A DNA stretch of 64,000 bases from Rostratula benghalensis (GCA_013399305.1 VXAI01000468.1:62001-126000); one strand, 5' to 3'; counted from the first letter of the stretch, positions 35,551 through 49,315 are shown. Notes: a model not told the origin generated them from the letters alone. A program made the numbers and translations.

Positions 35551-36454
35551 CCTATCATAAGGATTATACGGAAGTTTAACATATGTTATCTGTTTTTATT
35601 ATCTCCAGGATATGCCTGCTGCTCCCCTAAGACCAGGCATACAAGAACTGCATCTCTTTGGGTGCACAAACATGTACATGCAGAGGTACAAGACAAAGAT
35701 CAGAGTTTGCCTTTACAGTACAAAACCCAGGACATGCCTTTTATCTGTCACTAACACCTGATGAGACAGTACCTAAATACAATATAGCAATGGTTTTGTG
35801 GGATCAACAACTACAACTAAAGGTTATTTTTTTAAAACCCCAGCCTCTTTTTCTCTTTAAAGATGTGACTCTTTCTCAGTCTGTGCAGGCAGGGATGTCT
35901 GTCCTTCCTGAAGGATGCCTGAGAGGGAAAGGCAGGAGGAAACTCCAAGTTACCAACGTAAAAGAAGGAGATTTTATCATCTGTATTGCAGACATATGGA
36001 TGAGGGGAACATTTCTGCTGTGAGCAGGATCTTTATAGTATCCATTATGGGCATGTTTATATTTTTTCCTTGGAAGATGTAGCATTAACAACTTTGCAGG
36101 ATGGACCGTCAAATCTGGTGTGGCTGTTTCTGTTTTCCTGCAGTCCTTCCAATAAAACTCCTTCAGGTTCATTAACAGAAGCTATAGAGTCAGGTATGGG
36201 TCTGCTTTACAGTGACAGGTCTGAGAAAGTGCATCATTTAAAAGGTAAATAGTTTCCCCACAAACGGAGCAAAGGAATTTAATTCATAGTATATATCCTA
36301 ACTCCAAAGTCTTGTCAGATGCTGGACTGCTCTCTCAAAAAAAGAGATTAAAACAACACACCTCAGCTTGAATTGTAGTCAGATACATCAGGTGGCACGC
36401 TCCTGTATGCACAGGGGCTGAACAAGGAGGTTTGATAGATGATCTCATTCTGAT
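35551..36454. other. unique non-coding sequence, nothing recognised
   Basis: The 121-codon frame at 35658-36023 and the opposing 98-codon frame at 35876-36172 have no recognised domain. No repeat was recognised. Confidence 0.5.
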
Positions 36455-36500
36455 GAGTGAAATCCCGACATCTTTCGAATCAGTGGGAGTTTTGCCAGGG
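36455..36500. repeat. ancient partly palindromic repeat, copy 2
   Basis: GAGTGAAATCCCGACATCTT then TCAGTGGGAGTTTTGCCA follows the pattern 'gagtgaaatcctggccccattgaagtcaatgggagttttgcca', the same old element family as 14535-14608. Only one half is visible. Confidence 0.5.
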
Positions 36501-37635
36501 GGGTTGCACTGTAATTTAAATGCCAGCATCCCATGGGTCTGGAGATACCACAAGATAAAGTTTACCAAATTGTTTTGAAGAATGCTCAGGCTCAGCTGGA
36601 TTCAAATTTTGAGTCTTCCTGCGTGTAAACCCGTTTTGCTTACCTTAGCTGGGCTTAAATGACTGGTGCTTCCCATGTTTAGCAGGAAAGTTCTGCAAAG
36701 CTCAAATCATATTTCAAGCCAAAAAAATTGGACTTTTCTAATTGAAAGGATCAAGAGGACTCTGGGTCACCATGCTGTCAGTGGAAGAGCAGACTATCTC
36801 CTTTTTTAATTTACTGCTGTAGCTTACAGAAACAGTGATAATGAAAAGAAAACACAACAGAGTAAGAGTTACTTAGGATCAAACCCCAAACAACATGTCC
36901 TTTTCCTTATCAAAAATCTTGGAAATAAAAGGTTACCCAACCTTTGGCACCTGCTGTTGAGGGTCTTCACACTTTAAATAAAGCTGACAAAAGACATGAG
37001 CAATTTTGTTTTGGCCACATTCTAAATGTCAGTATCACTATTTACTACATCTCAAAGTAATCAATTGCACCAGAGGTCCAGCAGCTCCTGCTGGTTCTAT
37101 TGATTGAAAACCAGAACTGTGGTTTGTTTTCTGTGTTTAAGTCACCTTATATCCCTTTCTACAGTGACCTCTGCCTGTACACTTGTAGTGCTAGGGCTTT
37201 TGAAGCATGTATCTAGTGAACATGTATTCAGTGTCTTTTCCATCCAATTAAAATTCTTCACTATCATTCCCTTTTATCTTGCCTTTGTAATTGGATTCCC
37301 AGTTTCTCAATTTTCATGGCATCAAGGGGGAAATGATAGCAAGTCTCTGACAAAAAAAAAAAAAAAGTTACTATTTAATTCATTCTAAAGGGTTCATACT
37401 TTCTTTAACTGAGTTTCTGAAGGGGAAAAAGGCTTCTATGGTCATGTTATCATTTGTCCATCTGTGTTCTCCACTTAATAATTCTGGGATCTTTTAGCCT
37501 GCTTCAGTCAGATTTGAAGATGGGTCTATACCTCTTCTGTGATATCCTGGTGACACGATGTTCCTAAGATGTACACGAGATGGGCAGATGGTTAAAGGAG
37601 GAGATACAACAGCCTCACAGACTAAATAACTGTGC
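36501..37635. other. unique non-coding sequence, nothing recognised
   Basis: Nothing beyond an A14 run at about 37353-37366. Confidence 0.5.
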
Positions 37636-38020
37636 TGTGTGGGACTTCTTAGCCTGGAGAAGAGAAGGCTAAGGGGAGACCTTATTAATGCTTATAATTA
37701 TCTGAAGGGTGGGTTGAAAGATGATGGAGCCAGACCCTTTTCAGTGGTTCCCAAGGACAGGGCAAGAGGCAATGGGCACAAGCCAGAACACAGGAATCTC
37801 CATTCAAGTGTGAGGAAAAACTTCTTTCTGGTGGGGGTGGCAGAGCCCTGGGAGAGGCTGCCCAGGGAGAGTGTGGAGTCCCCTTCTCTGGAAACCTTTC
37901 AGCCCTGCCTGGATGCAGCCCTGAGTGATGTGCTCTGGGCAATCCTGCTTTAGCAGGGAGTTGGACTGGATGATCTCTAGAGGTCCCTTCCAACTCTCAC
38001 AATTCCCTGATTCTGTGTGA
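37636..38020 (+). mobile_element. CR1 LINE 3' end, best preserved copy in the window
   Basis: Contiguous CR1 3' region. The ORF2 C-terminus is still open for about 100 codons, with LRGDLINAYNYLKGG, DRARGNGHK, RKNFF, PWERLPRESVESPSLETF in order. The 3' UTR block TTGGACTGGATGATCTCTAG, AGGTCCCTTCCAACTC follows, then the terminal GATTCTGTGTGA. The intact frame and close fit to the consensus make this the youngest CR1 here. It is 5'-truncated and lacks reverse transcriptase and endonuclease, so it cannot move by itself. The apparent 104-codon gene is this transposon tail. Confidence 0.95.
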
Positions 38021-39144
38021 ATAGGTGTCTACCCAGTCCCAGTGCTCAGTCGTTGGTGTGGACATTCCAACCCCACTGACACCACACAGGCTGCCCTGTC
38101 CCAGGGGAGCACTGTGGGATGCAAAGGGAAACAGAAGACATTGTGGCTTTTCATCATACGTGATACAGGGTGAGAGAAAGGAGAGGAATCTAGAGGAACA
38201 AGCCACAGAAATTGATAAGGAAAAACGGCATCATCAACACCATTGCTCATGAAGTAACTTTTTTGTAGTTTTGAGAGTTATACAGCCAGGTGAGTTGTTT
38301 CTAAGGCTGCTTGTGTCCAAAGTATTTTCTGGTTTTGTGTTACTGTCAGATTGTGAAAATATGCTCTAGTAACATGTTATACACCAAGAGTGATATCACA
38401 GACAGGTGAAATGCATCACTTTTTAGAGATGCCTGAAAAGGGACTAGGTTAGTCTGCATGCTTATCTTCTACATGGCTGCCTTTAGGTCAGATGAATCAA
38501 GGTTTAATTGACCAGGGATTTGTTATTGCTAAAAACATGAAGCTGAACAGAACAGAACATTTGTATTGACCAAAAACTTAATGATGTAGTTCACATCAAC
38601 TCTACCAAAATATTATTCCCTCTTTTCTGTAAAATTTCCCCTTCAGGAGAACTTCAGAAATGTTTGAAAGCCAGAAGTCTACAAGCTGTGCCACAAATAT
38701 TTAGAGTTACAGAAGTCATCCAGTAAGGCTGGTCTTACACTTAACCTCAGACAGTCTCTTCCTTGATTGATATTCCAAAGTCTTGGTCAAGAATCCTTAG
38801 ATGACATCACCATGGTGGAACAGTAAAACAGCTATTTGGCTTTTTTTTTCTCATATAACGGAAGAAAAAAGCTAATAAATCCTTGAAGTCAATAATAGTC
38901 AGCAGCAGCACACTAGTAAATCAATTATGAAATAATTAAAAGGTCAACTCTTTTTGATAACCATCCACAGAATGCCAGGAACTAAGAGTTTCAAATGTGG
39001 TGGAATACTTTTGACTATAATTACAAAGAGGAGACAAATGTTTTGCAAACCTAACCCATTATGCTTACAATAATATGAGTCATTCCAAATCTTTCTTTCC
39101 TATTAAGTAAGGTTCTGTGTAGCCTTTGGATAACAGGGAAGTCA
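38021..39144. other. unique non-coding sequence, nothing recognised
   Basis: Frames on both strands near 38000-38250 (69-75 codons) overlap one another and lack motifs. Confidence 0.5.
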
Positions 39145-39500
39145 AATTAATGGAACAGAAGGTTAAAACAACTAAATAACTGTAACTTGGCAAATAGGAA
39201 TAGGGAACAAGTTAATTGTCTGTAAGTATTTGAAGGGAAGGATAAGAATAGCTTCGAGTTGCTCAGGGGAGTGTAATTAGATATAATGGGATGAAATTAA
39301 GCAATGGAAAATATTAGGGAAGAAAATCCTAACGAAAACCTCATTCAAAACCTGGAATAGACTCCAAAGGTCTCTTTATTGGAGAAAGCCTTGTTTCTCT
39401 TGGTAAAACGAGTGGAAAGGAGAACTTCAAAAATGCACCAATGGATTCTTTACTGGAAAGTTGATGGGGTGATCTTCAAAGGTTTTTTCTGGTTTTAATT
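39145..39500 (+). mobile_element. ancient CR1 LINE fragment
   Basis: GTATTTGAAGGGAAGGATAA, AGCTTCGAGTTGCTCAGGGG, TAATTAGATATAATGGGATG and AAATTAAGCAATGGAAAATA follow the order of the CR1 ORF2 tail. They are followed by a diverged 3' UTR with GGGGTGATCTTCAAAGG. It is old and heavily substituted, with no readable frame. Confidence 0.7.
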
Positions 39501-42500
39501 TAATCTAAACTAATATATATTGTCTTAGTATACTCGTAAAATGAAAGTTTTCTTTGAAGACAATTTTTTAGTGTCCTTCTAAGGATCAGAACCACCATTA
39601 TCACACAAATGTTCTCTAAGTATTACATTTATGGTCACTGGTTGAAAATCCATAACCAAAAGCAATATACATGATTTGTCCAGAATAATACATCTGGTTT
39701 ACTGAAATCTACCATCTACACTGTCTTGTCAACATTTTTTTGTTCCTGGGAGGTGAAGAGGACACTTTCCTTTTCCTGTTAGAACTTTTTTTGGAGGGCA
39801 GGCAGGATTTACTTTCCACCATTGGTTTTCTGGAAAGAAGATGGGGAAGTGGCAATATTTCACTATTTGTTTTCTAAAGCTTGACTCATCATTGTGAACG
39901 TCAGTTCCTGTTGGATGCTGCATATATCTTATACCAAACTCATTCTTCCAAGCTCTATGCATTGTACATCCAGGCTGTATTGAAGACCTGGGCACGAGGG
40001 AGTTGACTCCTATGAATTTTTGGTAGCTTGCTATTTACCTTGAACATAAGAATTTTCATCAAGTGGACTCATGAAGGTGTTTCTCCATTATGAAGTACGC
40101 AGACCTTGCTGCATGTATTTGGCTGGCTGATCAGATTGGTCTAACAAAAGGTGATATTTTCACCAGTGGAATTTTCTGCCCGGGCAGGGTGTTGTCAAAT
40201 CAGGAAACAGTTTTTGTCCAGAGTGTTAGAAGGTGATTAGCAAGAGTGGTTTTTTTGGGGTTTTTTTTTTGTTTTTGTTTTTTTTTTCTTTTGCAGGGAG
40301 TCATAATAACATCCTTCTTCAGACCAAGGAATACCATGGGAAAATCAGGCACCTAGGACATATCTCTGCTTCAGGTCTGAGACAGAATCAGTGATCTCCA
40401 AGGCATGAAAGTGAGAGTAACCATTTTTGGAGACATCGTAGCTAGAAAATATGCAGTCAGATTAAAAAATCCCAAACCTAACAGCACTGCATTTCTGTTG
40501 TTGTAACCTGCACTTCCCGCATGTAACCTGTCTTCTCTTTCAACAAATCTATTTTATAAATATCTTAAATAAACTCAAACCTTCTTTTTTCCCCCTCACT
40601 TGTCTTTGGCTTTGAATATCGCTGCTTCTGTTTCAGACCTGAAGAGGGGCTTATGTACCCCCAAACTGTGTCATTTTTTCCCAAACTGTGCCTGTTGGTC
40701 TTGTAAGGGATTTCACTTCTCCCACAGAGTGTACCATGCTTGCAGTTCTTCCCATGTTATTTGTTATTCCCATGACAAATAGGAGCAACACATAGGAAGC
40801 CAAGGAAAACTTTCAGCTCAATTTTGCTCAATATCCTTTATTTTACCTGTTTATTTGTTGGTTCTGCTGTTATTCCAGTTTCAGTAGGTGACGAGTTTCT
40901 CCCACCACAGCATGGAAAAAGTGTTCTTGGAGAGAGAACTTAATTTTTTTCCCCATTCTATAACTTTCTGAACGCTACATCATGCACTTGGTTGGATTAT
41001 GGGCCAGTCAAGGTCGAACTGTTTCTGGAAGCAAAAACTCCATTTTACCTTTTCTGCTTCTGTTCAGACACAGGAGAGAGCAGTGGAGAGAACTGCGTGA
41101 GCAGGGTCCGGGCACAACCTCACTATCACACATCCTGGCTCTGCCTGTCCTTCCTATCATGTAAAAGCTGTGTATGACAAATTGTGATGAGCCGTCAGTG
41201 AATATAAGATCTACTTTCTCAAACCTGCTCTTCATACAGTCATGTTTTTGTGCTCCAGTGACTCGCTTATGGGGTTATGGGTCACGTTTACACTGTCAAG
41301 AGCAGGAGTTATTCCCATCTGACTACTTTTTTGGAATACAGGACAAGAGAAAATCATCTCAAAAGTATTAGGGAGAGACAGGCAGCATTTGCCAGCTCTG
41401 TGCTGACAGTCAACAAACCCAGGTCTGAGGGAGCCATCCATTTAATGTAAGATGAATGTTTGCAATTTCATTATTACTTAACAGGTTCAAAGTACGTTTT
41501 GCTTGCTAAAGGAGATTTTCTTAAGATGATTGTAGTGCAAAATGTTCTGATTGAATAGAAACAAGAGGACATAGAACTATTTAAAATCCCAAGATAACAA
41601 TGTGACGCAGCTGAGAGATGTATTTATTCCTCGCCCTTTTCTCATACTGCTAAGTGTCTTCTTCACCCCTTAAAACAGCAGTGTTTGTGTGTGAGGAGGG
41701 AGTTACTCACTCATTACAACAAACCTGCTTGCAAATGTAAAAATGTATTTAGATTCATTAGCTACACTGTGTTTTATAATAATAGGGAGGTCTTTACTAT
41801 CTCCTAGTTCAACAACACCTTTCCCTACCTGACTGTTGGCACTTAACGTGAGGTCACCTACCACCCTTCCTGGATCCTCCTGCACCTTTCCACTGAACAT
41901 AAGGAAATCATACCAGTGATCAAGGTTTCACCCCCAGAGCTTCAAAGAAGAGAGGCTAATCAGGATCTTACACTTCCCAAAATAATGAAGCCTTCGTCCT
42001 GGTGTCAGCTGCTCTGTACATCCTTAATGTGAATGTCAACAGAATTCAGCCCTTTCTGCATTCAGACAATGCAGCAGTTATGGTAGCCCCCACCAACCAC
42101 AGCTGTTTCATGAAGGCTCCTTCAAACCCTTCCTGTCATTTTAAACACTACCCTGGCCTGGAGACCGTTTCTTGGAGGTCACAGCTATAATCAGCTTGAA
42201 CACTTCCTAGACATTTTTGAAGCCCACCAGTTTCCTTCTTCTGACCACAGACTCTTGGCAACTTGATGTCTGAGAGCAAGGCCGCTGCCTCCTAAGGCTG
42301 TGGTTGCCTGACTGCAGTAGAGTTACTTCCAGATGAGTGCCATATATTTCTCCAATCAATGTAATCGAATCTGAATACACTTAGAAAAAAAACATCAAAT
42401 CAGACAGCCCAGCAAGAGAGTCAGATTAGCAGTTAGGGCCTCTGGATCAAGAATTATATTATTGAGTTACTCTTTTATTTTGATGCCCTGTTTAGTTACC

Positions 42501-45108
42501 AGTTTGTTCTACAGGGTTTCAGTCCGGTCTACAGCAAGCTCCCTGAAGGGTTTATTCTAATAAGTAATGCAATTTGAAAAGGTAGGAAATCACCAAAAAC
42601 TTGTTGTTTCACTCATTGTTACTAGTTTACCATTCTACATTGATTTTTCCCCTTCCTATTACACATGGACTACTTTCTTTAATGGGTTTACAAGTCTACT
42701 GATTAATGTGAGTAAAAATAATTCTTGTTTTATTGCACGGGTAAATAATGTCTTAACTACTTTGAACCCTACAGCCCTTTCAGAGCACTAATCTGACATG
42801 GCACTATCACAATGACTTCACCTGCCTCTTTTCCAAACCCATTTAAAGCCTTTTTCATTCATTTTATTCTCATTTCCCCTGAATATTTGCTCAACACTTT
42901 TTAAATGGATTTACTTTCACAGTGACTACACCTTTTGTGTGCAAACATTTCAATATCCACCTTATCCTGTTGGGAATATTTACAGAAAGGGAATTTTAAA
43001 GTCACTATACAAATATTTAAAGAGTGAATTTAAATTCAAGGCACAGATATTTGGACCAGAATTGCTACTGAGTTTATCTGTTGAAGGCCCAGGAACATGT
43101 CACTGGTGATTTTTTCAGTAAGTTATTAATAAACCTTTCTGCTCCTGACACCCACTTGCTTTTGCTGGTCAGTGCTGACTTTTGCTAATTTCTCGGTGTC
43201 TTCTTGAACACTCCAGTGACAGCTTTTCTACCATGTTTCTATTTCTTTCAGACGATCTGGTTTATGTCACAAGCCAATACTTTTGAGTTCCATTTTAGCC
43301 AAGACCCTCACACATGTGCAATCCAGTTGGTTCCTAATAACCATAACCTCATCCTTTGTTTCTCTTTCCTCCTCTTCCCAGCTGCAGACGCTCCCTTAAC
43401 TTAAGCATATATCTTTATTCTAAGACAACAGCTAATAGAAAAGTAAAGGTTTACAGCAAAATGAAATCAGGGAGGGGTTTTTTGGGTAGAACTGCAAAGA
43501 ATTTAGAGGTAACTAACTTAAAAAAAAAAAACTTAGCTAAGTTAAAACAAGAGCTATTCGGGTACTGGAAACAGCTTAGTTGTGGCAATGATGAACTGCA
43601 GGCATGATAATTTATTTTGCTTCTCAGACTTTGCAGAACTTGGAGCCTCTTGTAACCAAGCGAGGATGTTTACAGTAAAAGAAAACATCTCTGCATCTTG
43701 ACTATGCTGGAGGTGGCTTGCTTACTTTAGCAACCAGAAGCTGGTCTCTAAACCAGAAACCAAATGCCACAAGATCCGTCCCCTGGTACTGGTACCTTCC
43801 CTCTGAGAACAATGCCGCACATATTTTCTGGCAGTCTTTTCTTCCTCTTAGACTATCCCCTCAGTCTTGAGCCCCGTTTATGCCAGAATTCTTGCAAACC
43901 CACCAGCGCTGTTCATTGTTAGTCTAACCACCTACACTTTTTCTCCAACCGTTAAATCTACAGGGCAAATCAAGCTTTTTCTTCTTTTCTTTTTTTCTTC
44001 TTCTTTTTTTTTTTTCCCTTCCTTCTCAAGTGTCATAAGGAAGGATGATATTTATACTGTTTTGAACTGAAAAAAAAGGTTGGTATAGTTGAATCCAATA
44101 CAAAGTAGCTGGAAAAATTTTCACACTTTTTTTTCCTGTTTTCACAATGTTTTAAGAATGTGTTGACAAAAATGACAAAAATCACTCAGAAGTCTGAAAT
44201 GTTTCATTAAATGTTTTCTTATTTCAGTTTAAAGTAATTTTTCATTTCAACATTTCCATAACATTTTTAAATTAAAAAAATAACAATCCAAACCCAAATA
44301 CCATGGGTTTGATTTTTTTTTTTTACATTATTTTTCTTTTTTTTTTCTCCCTAGGCAAATCTTTGCAGACAATTTGGGAAACTGAACTTATTTTTGGGTG
44401 GGTTTTTTAGTTATTTTAGGTTCATAAGAACTTCTATTTCAAATAGAGAAGAAAGTATAGACTGTGCTAACAAACCATATCCTTCCCAACATACCAGTCA
44501 AATGAAAATTGACTATTGATAAAGCAGTGAAAACCTCAGAGATGCTCTCCAAAAGTTTTCTAAGAAAAGATGCTTAGAGGACTTTAGCCTACTACCTCCC
44601 GTTGAGTAAAAATTTTCATTGTGAGCATATGCATACTATTAGACATCAGAGAATTCAAATTTAGGAAACAAAGATATTTTTTTTTTAGGTAGCATTTCTT
44701 GATGAACTGCAAGAAATAGTGATAAATAGCTGAATTATTATTTTTTTGTTAAGTTTTCTCATCCCTACACTTCTACAAATATATGGTGGAATACAAAGAG
44801 TAGAATTCTCCTTCCTGATTCACCCTATTGATAGGCTAGGTGAGAAAGCTAAAATACACTGATTGATTTAACAATGTAGTCAATGCCGTCATGTAGCTAC
44901 CCACCTCAAATCAGTGCAGCATGTTGGTGTAACTGAAGTGACAGACACCCTCTCCCACAGCCCAGTCCTACATGCATAGCCGAAGACGAAACGAGCACAG
45001 TTGCAGTCAATTGATATCTGTCTGCTTGAGATGATGATGTAGCTCCTGGAATACTCTTGGTGAAAGAGACACACTTTTTAAAGTGCCTCAGGATTAACAT
45101 GTGGATTA
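39501..45108. other. unique non-coding sequence with low-complexity runs
   Basis: About 5.6 kb with no recognised transposon. Low-complexity patches: T/G-rich at 40250-40293 ending in GCAG, pyrimidine-rich (CTT)n-like at about 43976-44030, and T-rich at about 44318-44350. All open frames are under 90 codons. Confidence 0.5.
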
Positions 45109-45133
45109 GGGTTGTGGAGGGGGGAGGGGGGGG
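45109..45133 (+). repeat. G-run cluster, G-quadruplex motif
   Basis: Reads GGG-TTGTGGA-G6-A-G8. Splitting the last run gives four G-triplets with loops of 7 nt or less, which satisfies the canonical motif. Predicted from sequence only. Confidence 0.75.
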
Positions 45134-46879
45134 AAAGTGCCAAAAAATAACTGCCACTGGCCATCTCTTTATGTATTTAAAAATTAATTAAGACTGAGGT
45201 GCTGGGCAGGGCTGGGATTGCAGAGGCAGCTGCAGTGTGTGTGGTGCAGGGGAAATGTGGCATGACATGAAACAGATGATGGAGGTGACCAGTGCCATTT
45301 CCTTCACCAGGCAGGGTGAAGAGCAAGCACAGAGCATAACTGCTGCCACATCACTTGAGTTTCAAAATCCATGCCTTCTTTTAGCAACTTGAATATTTCA
45401 GGCAGATAGGAAAGGACTTATTTTCTTTAAATGCTTTAAATGCTGAATGTGATCTCTGTCTTGGCAATGTCCTTTTAAAGTTTGAGATCTAGTATTCTGG
45501 ATGTGCAAAGGAATGCATTTCAGGCTTCTGCATTCCAGATTATCTCTGAAAAAAAAAAAAAAAAAAAAAAAAGAAGCATTCCTGTTTGAATATGCATTCT
45601 GCTTACTGCGCCTCAGACATAGGGTATTAGCAGTAGCACCAGCGATTCTGTTATCCCTTTTGGTGATGTGATATTTTTTCTTTTTTCTCTTTTTACTCTC
45701 CCCACAACTATTTCCCAAAAAGGAAGAGAGGGAGAGGGTGTATTTCCAAAACCCATCTTGCAGCTTCTTTATTTTATACAGTCTCCCCTCCCCACCCAAA
45801 ATACCTTGAATAGCCCTTTATCTAACTTCAATTAAAAAAAAAAAAAATACAGCTGCTCCTCTGAAGCCATCCAAATCTAATTAACTACAGAAGCCGAAGT
45901 TATATTAAGCTTCTCACTTTCTTCGTCTTAGCATCTCCATTCATACCTTCATTCAATGTGTTCACAAAAAAAGGAATTTCTAATAATTGTATCTATAGTC
46001 TCAGAAAAAAAGAAAGCCACTAATCAGGAGGCCTGTGAAAGAGGAGAGATCGGAGCCTTGCTTGAACTTGGCAGTCTGGCCCCAAAAAACTTGCAGACAA
46101 AGGGTCGAAAGGAACCGAGGAGCTTAGCCCTAGGTCTAAGGAAGCTGGTGAGAATTTGTTCAGCCTCTGAATAGAGATCTCCATTTCAGTCCTAAATTGT
46201 GCCCGCACAGCTTCATTGAAATGCCTTCTCCGAAGGAAGAGGGGGTGGGAGGCAAGGGAGAGAGAAGGCAAGGAAAGTTTGTTGAATATAAATGAGGCTA
46301 CGTGTGGCTGAAGAGCGAGATAGAAGCTCTACAGAGATTTATTCCTGACTGACATACAGTAACACAAAGGCAATAAAACGTGTCCTTGGCAAATGGCATT
46401 AACAAGCAGTAAACCTTAATCTTCAGAGAACTGAGATGATGCAACCACCTCAGTGGAAAAATACTTTCTCATATGTGGAGTGCATTATTTAAAATATGTT
46501 TAGCCGGTTTTAAATATGAAGTAAGTAGCTATCTTATCATGCCATGACCTTCTCATTCAGGACCCACAAGACCAGCTAGAGTAAGGATTCTTGATATTTT
46601 CTACCTGGGGAGCAGAGTGGTTTTCCTGTATGTTGTTTCTCATCTAGGGAAGATCTCTCCCCTCTACAGGACTTGGTAGAAATGATTGAGATTACACCTC
46701 AGATGAGTTTTCTTCAGAAACCTTTTATAGTTTTTAGCTAGCAAAGGATGTATTTTCAGTCCAGCAGTCTCAGGGACATGCTTTGGTCTGGTTACTGACT
46801 TTAATATATTCACTTATACTCCCATCTCCTGCTGCAAGGAGCCCTCCTGAAACTGCAACATTACTCAATAAAAGTAAAG
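45134..46879. other. unique sequence with A-runs
   Basis: A24 run at 45549-45572 and an A-run near 45834-45847. The minus-strand 133-codon frame at 45398-45799 crosses the A24 run (poly-F in translation) and is not a gene. Confidence 0.5.
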
Positions 46880-47500
46880 GAACAGAAGTCTGGTCATTAA
46901 AATAAAACAATTGCCTTTACACAGTGGAGAGAGGATGTATTTGGAGTGTTAAATTAAGCAAAATTAAGAAAGCCAAATAAATAGATGGTACATAAAGACC
47001 CTTAGGGAAACACCACCAATCATGAGCCAGACAAAAGAGATTAATCCAAAACTTTGCAATCCTGACTGGATTTATCGTTAATTTTCTACTTGCCCACTGC
47101 ACGTTACTGGTCAGGAAACAGGACAGGCTGTTCCCAGCTGCTTGAGCTCTTGCTCTGAGACTCAATAAAAGGCTGAGAGTCGATTTCCAAAGGTGGGCCA
47201 GCAAGTGCTCATTACCGACTGCTGGTTTCTAAGGAGGAGTAAAGTCACTCCCTCAATCCCCACTGCTCTTCTTAGGTTGGATAAGAGTTATCTTGGTGAA
47301 ATGAAGAGCGCTGTTGCTTTAGTTCTTTACCAGGCGTGTTTGGTGGCCGTTAGTCCAAGGCACAGCACTGAAGACTCCCTTTCCCTTCTTTCCCCTGAAC
47401 TCAAAAACATCGCATGGCTGGAGGCTGAGAGCAGCTTCCCAGTTGGTCTCGTCCTGTGTAGTCACTCACATGACTAATGGAGAGTTATTTTTACTCCATA
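46880..47500. other. unique block, weak candidate for conserved non-coding sequence
   Basis: Non-repetitive and of mixed composition, with homeodomain-like cores (GTTAAATTAAGC, TATCGTTAATTTTC). The 94-codon plus frame at 47193-47477 begins at GTG and has no motif. Confidence 0.15.
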
Positions 47501-48010
47501 GCTTAAACAAAAAGTAAACAATTTGTGAGGTTTATATACTGTCTGCTATCTCTTGCCCCATAAATTAAAAAGAAATTGCAACTTTCCCTCACCAACCATT
47601 TCGGATCTGGTTTTAGCTCGTCTGTGTCTGGATTTTCTGCTACGTAGCTAAGGACATTTACAACAGATACAAATTTCATTATTGGGCTGTAATTGCATTT
47701 GTTTTGCCCTGCTTTGATGTTAAATATAAAGAACCCCCAGGCTACCTCATCTAACACACAATTGTCAGCAATGACTCCTGCGAAGGGAAGGCAGAGTGCT
47801 GTATTTAGCCTAATCTGGAGCGATGATGTTTATCAGACAGCAGAATGAAGGCACCGTTCATGGGGTCATGCACTGAGCCCAGTACACGTATGCACTGATC
47901 AGGCAGAAAAGGAGTGCATTCCATTTCTGCAAAAGCAAATTAAATATTAAATGCTATTTCTTATGATTTTAATGAGGATCTTGCTTATGAAGACAGCAAG
48001 AAAACTTTTA
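47501..48010. other. unique block, candidate conserved non-coding sequence
   Basis: About 500 bp without repeats, with dense motifs of developmental regulator type: GGGCTGTAATTGCATTTG at about 47685-47701, TTAAATATAAAG, GTTTATCAGACAGCAG, and an ATTAAATATTAAAT stretch at about 47939-47952. It is more even in composition than the surrounding simple-repeat-rich DNA. The call is based on texture only. Confidence 0.25.
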
Positions 48011-49254
48011 TCTATTACCTCTGTCATCACCTTTTCTCTAGGACAATTCCAAACTTCTCAGGAGTGAACACTAAAAGTTCCAGATAAATACACAAATAAT
48101 GTAAATCTTTATCTCTGTTCTTTTAAGCTATACATCAAGAATATTTTTCCCCCTCAAACATAAAAATAAATAGAGGGAGTACCTTACATGAGGAAAAATA
48201 AAAAAAGACTCAAATATAGTTTTCAGAGGAGATATAAATGTGTGTCTCCAGTACCAAAGTGCCAAGGAGGGAGAAACTACTTTACTAAGGTGTTGAAAGT
48301 AGAACAGGAGGAGCACGAACATCCACAGTGTCCTGCATAGACAATACATTCTTCATCTTCCTTTTCCCAGGGAGCTGGGCTGAAATCAAACCTGCAGTAA
48401 TGTGGAGTAAATAAAATTGTGCTGATCTTTTCCTGTTTGCAATTTGCACTATACATTGAATTTTATGAACACTGCCCATGTAACCACAAGGACTTACTAA
48501 TCTCTAAGTACTTGAAATATCTAGGCCAGGCTTGTTAAATCAAATTAGGTCTGGTGATAAAATAGCAGTGGAAATGTTGTTCTGTGTGGGATGTTTTGTC
48601 TTGTCTGTAGGGCACTGGAGGAAAATTGCATTATTGGGAGACACCATTAGTTCAGGGACCCTGTATCTTCATAAAAAAATGCCCTTTTTGTGGCTGTGCC
48701 ACAGCAGCATCCAGAGGTGAAGCACTTAAAGTGAGTACCCTCATTCTGTTCTTTCTTCTCCAAAGCAACCACCAGACACTCTTTTGGAGTTTAGCTAAAG
48801 CAGCCCTTTAATTATGCCCCCAGATTCCACCAAATTTTAATGCATATACCAGTAAGTATTGCGTACATCAAAACCACTTTTTATTAGTATTACTTACCAG
48901 TACAATGTTTACTACCGAGCCAGAAAATATTTTGTCTCTGGCCACATTAAGCTGAAGTCAAATTCTTGATTTTACTCTGGTTTTACTACTTCAGGTGTGT
49001 GGTCTGTCTTTACTCAGAGGGAGAAGGGGGGATGCCCCTTGGATAGCAAAAGCATCACTGCAGCCAGAAATCTCATGTGGCTTCATGTCCAGGTCAACAT
49101 TGCTTTCTTTTTCCCCATATTCACACAGAAAAGCACCTTGAGCAAAGTGTCCCACATCCTGTGCATGCCAGACAAGAGTGCACTGGATCTCCATCACCAG
49201 GGGGTTTGAGGGTCTGCCACAGTGTTTGCCACCTATTCTGCTACCAGATACAGC
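48011..49254. other. unique non-coding sequence, nothing recognised
   Basis: No recognised repeat or coding frame. The opposing 91- and 70-codon frames at 48991-49266 overlap each other. Confidence 0.5.
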
Positions 49255-49315
49255 TGTTAACCCCATTTTATTGATAAGAAAATCAGGACCACAGCGTGTA
49301 AAGTTACATCAAGCT
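49255..49315 (-). repeat. MIR remnant, minus orientation
   Basis: CCCCATTTTATTGATAAGAA, AATCAGGACCACAGCGTGTA, AAGTTAC follows the reversed MIR core 'ccccattttacagatgagaaaactgaggcacagagaggttaagtaac'. It is short but clear. Confidence 0.55.

Noticed and set aside
35345..35582. Frames encoding FPSLP-type or GREGK-type peptide repeats
   Set aside because: They are translations of the (TTCCC)n microsatellite and its gap.
37639..37953. 104-codon plus-strand frame that looks like a protein
   Set aside because: It is the truncated C-terminal tail of CR1 ORF2 and not a host gene.
45398..45799. 133-codon minus-strand frame
   Set aside because: Crosses an A24 run (poly-F) and has no motif.
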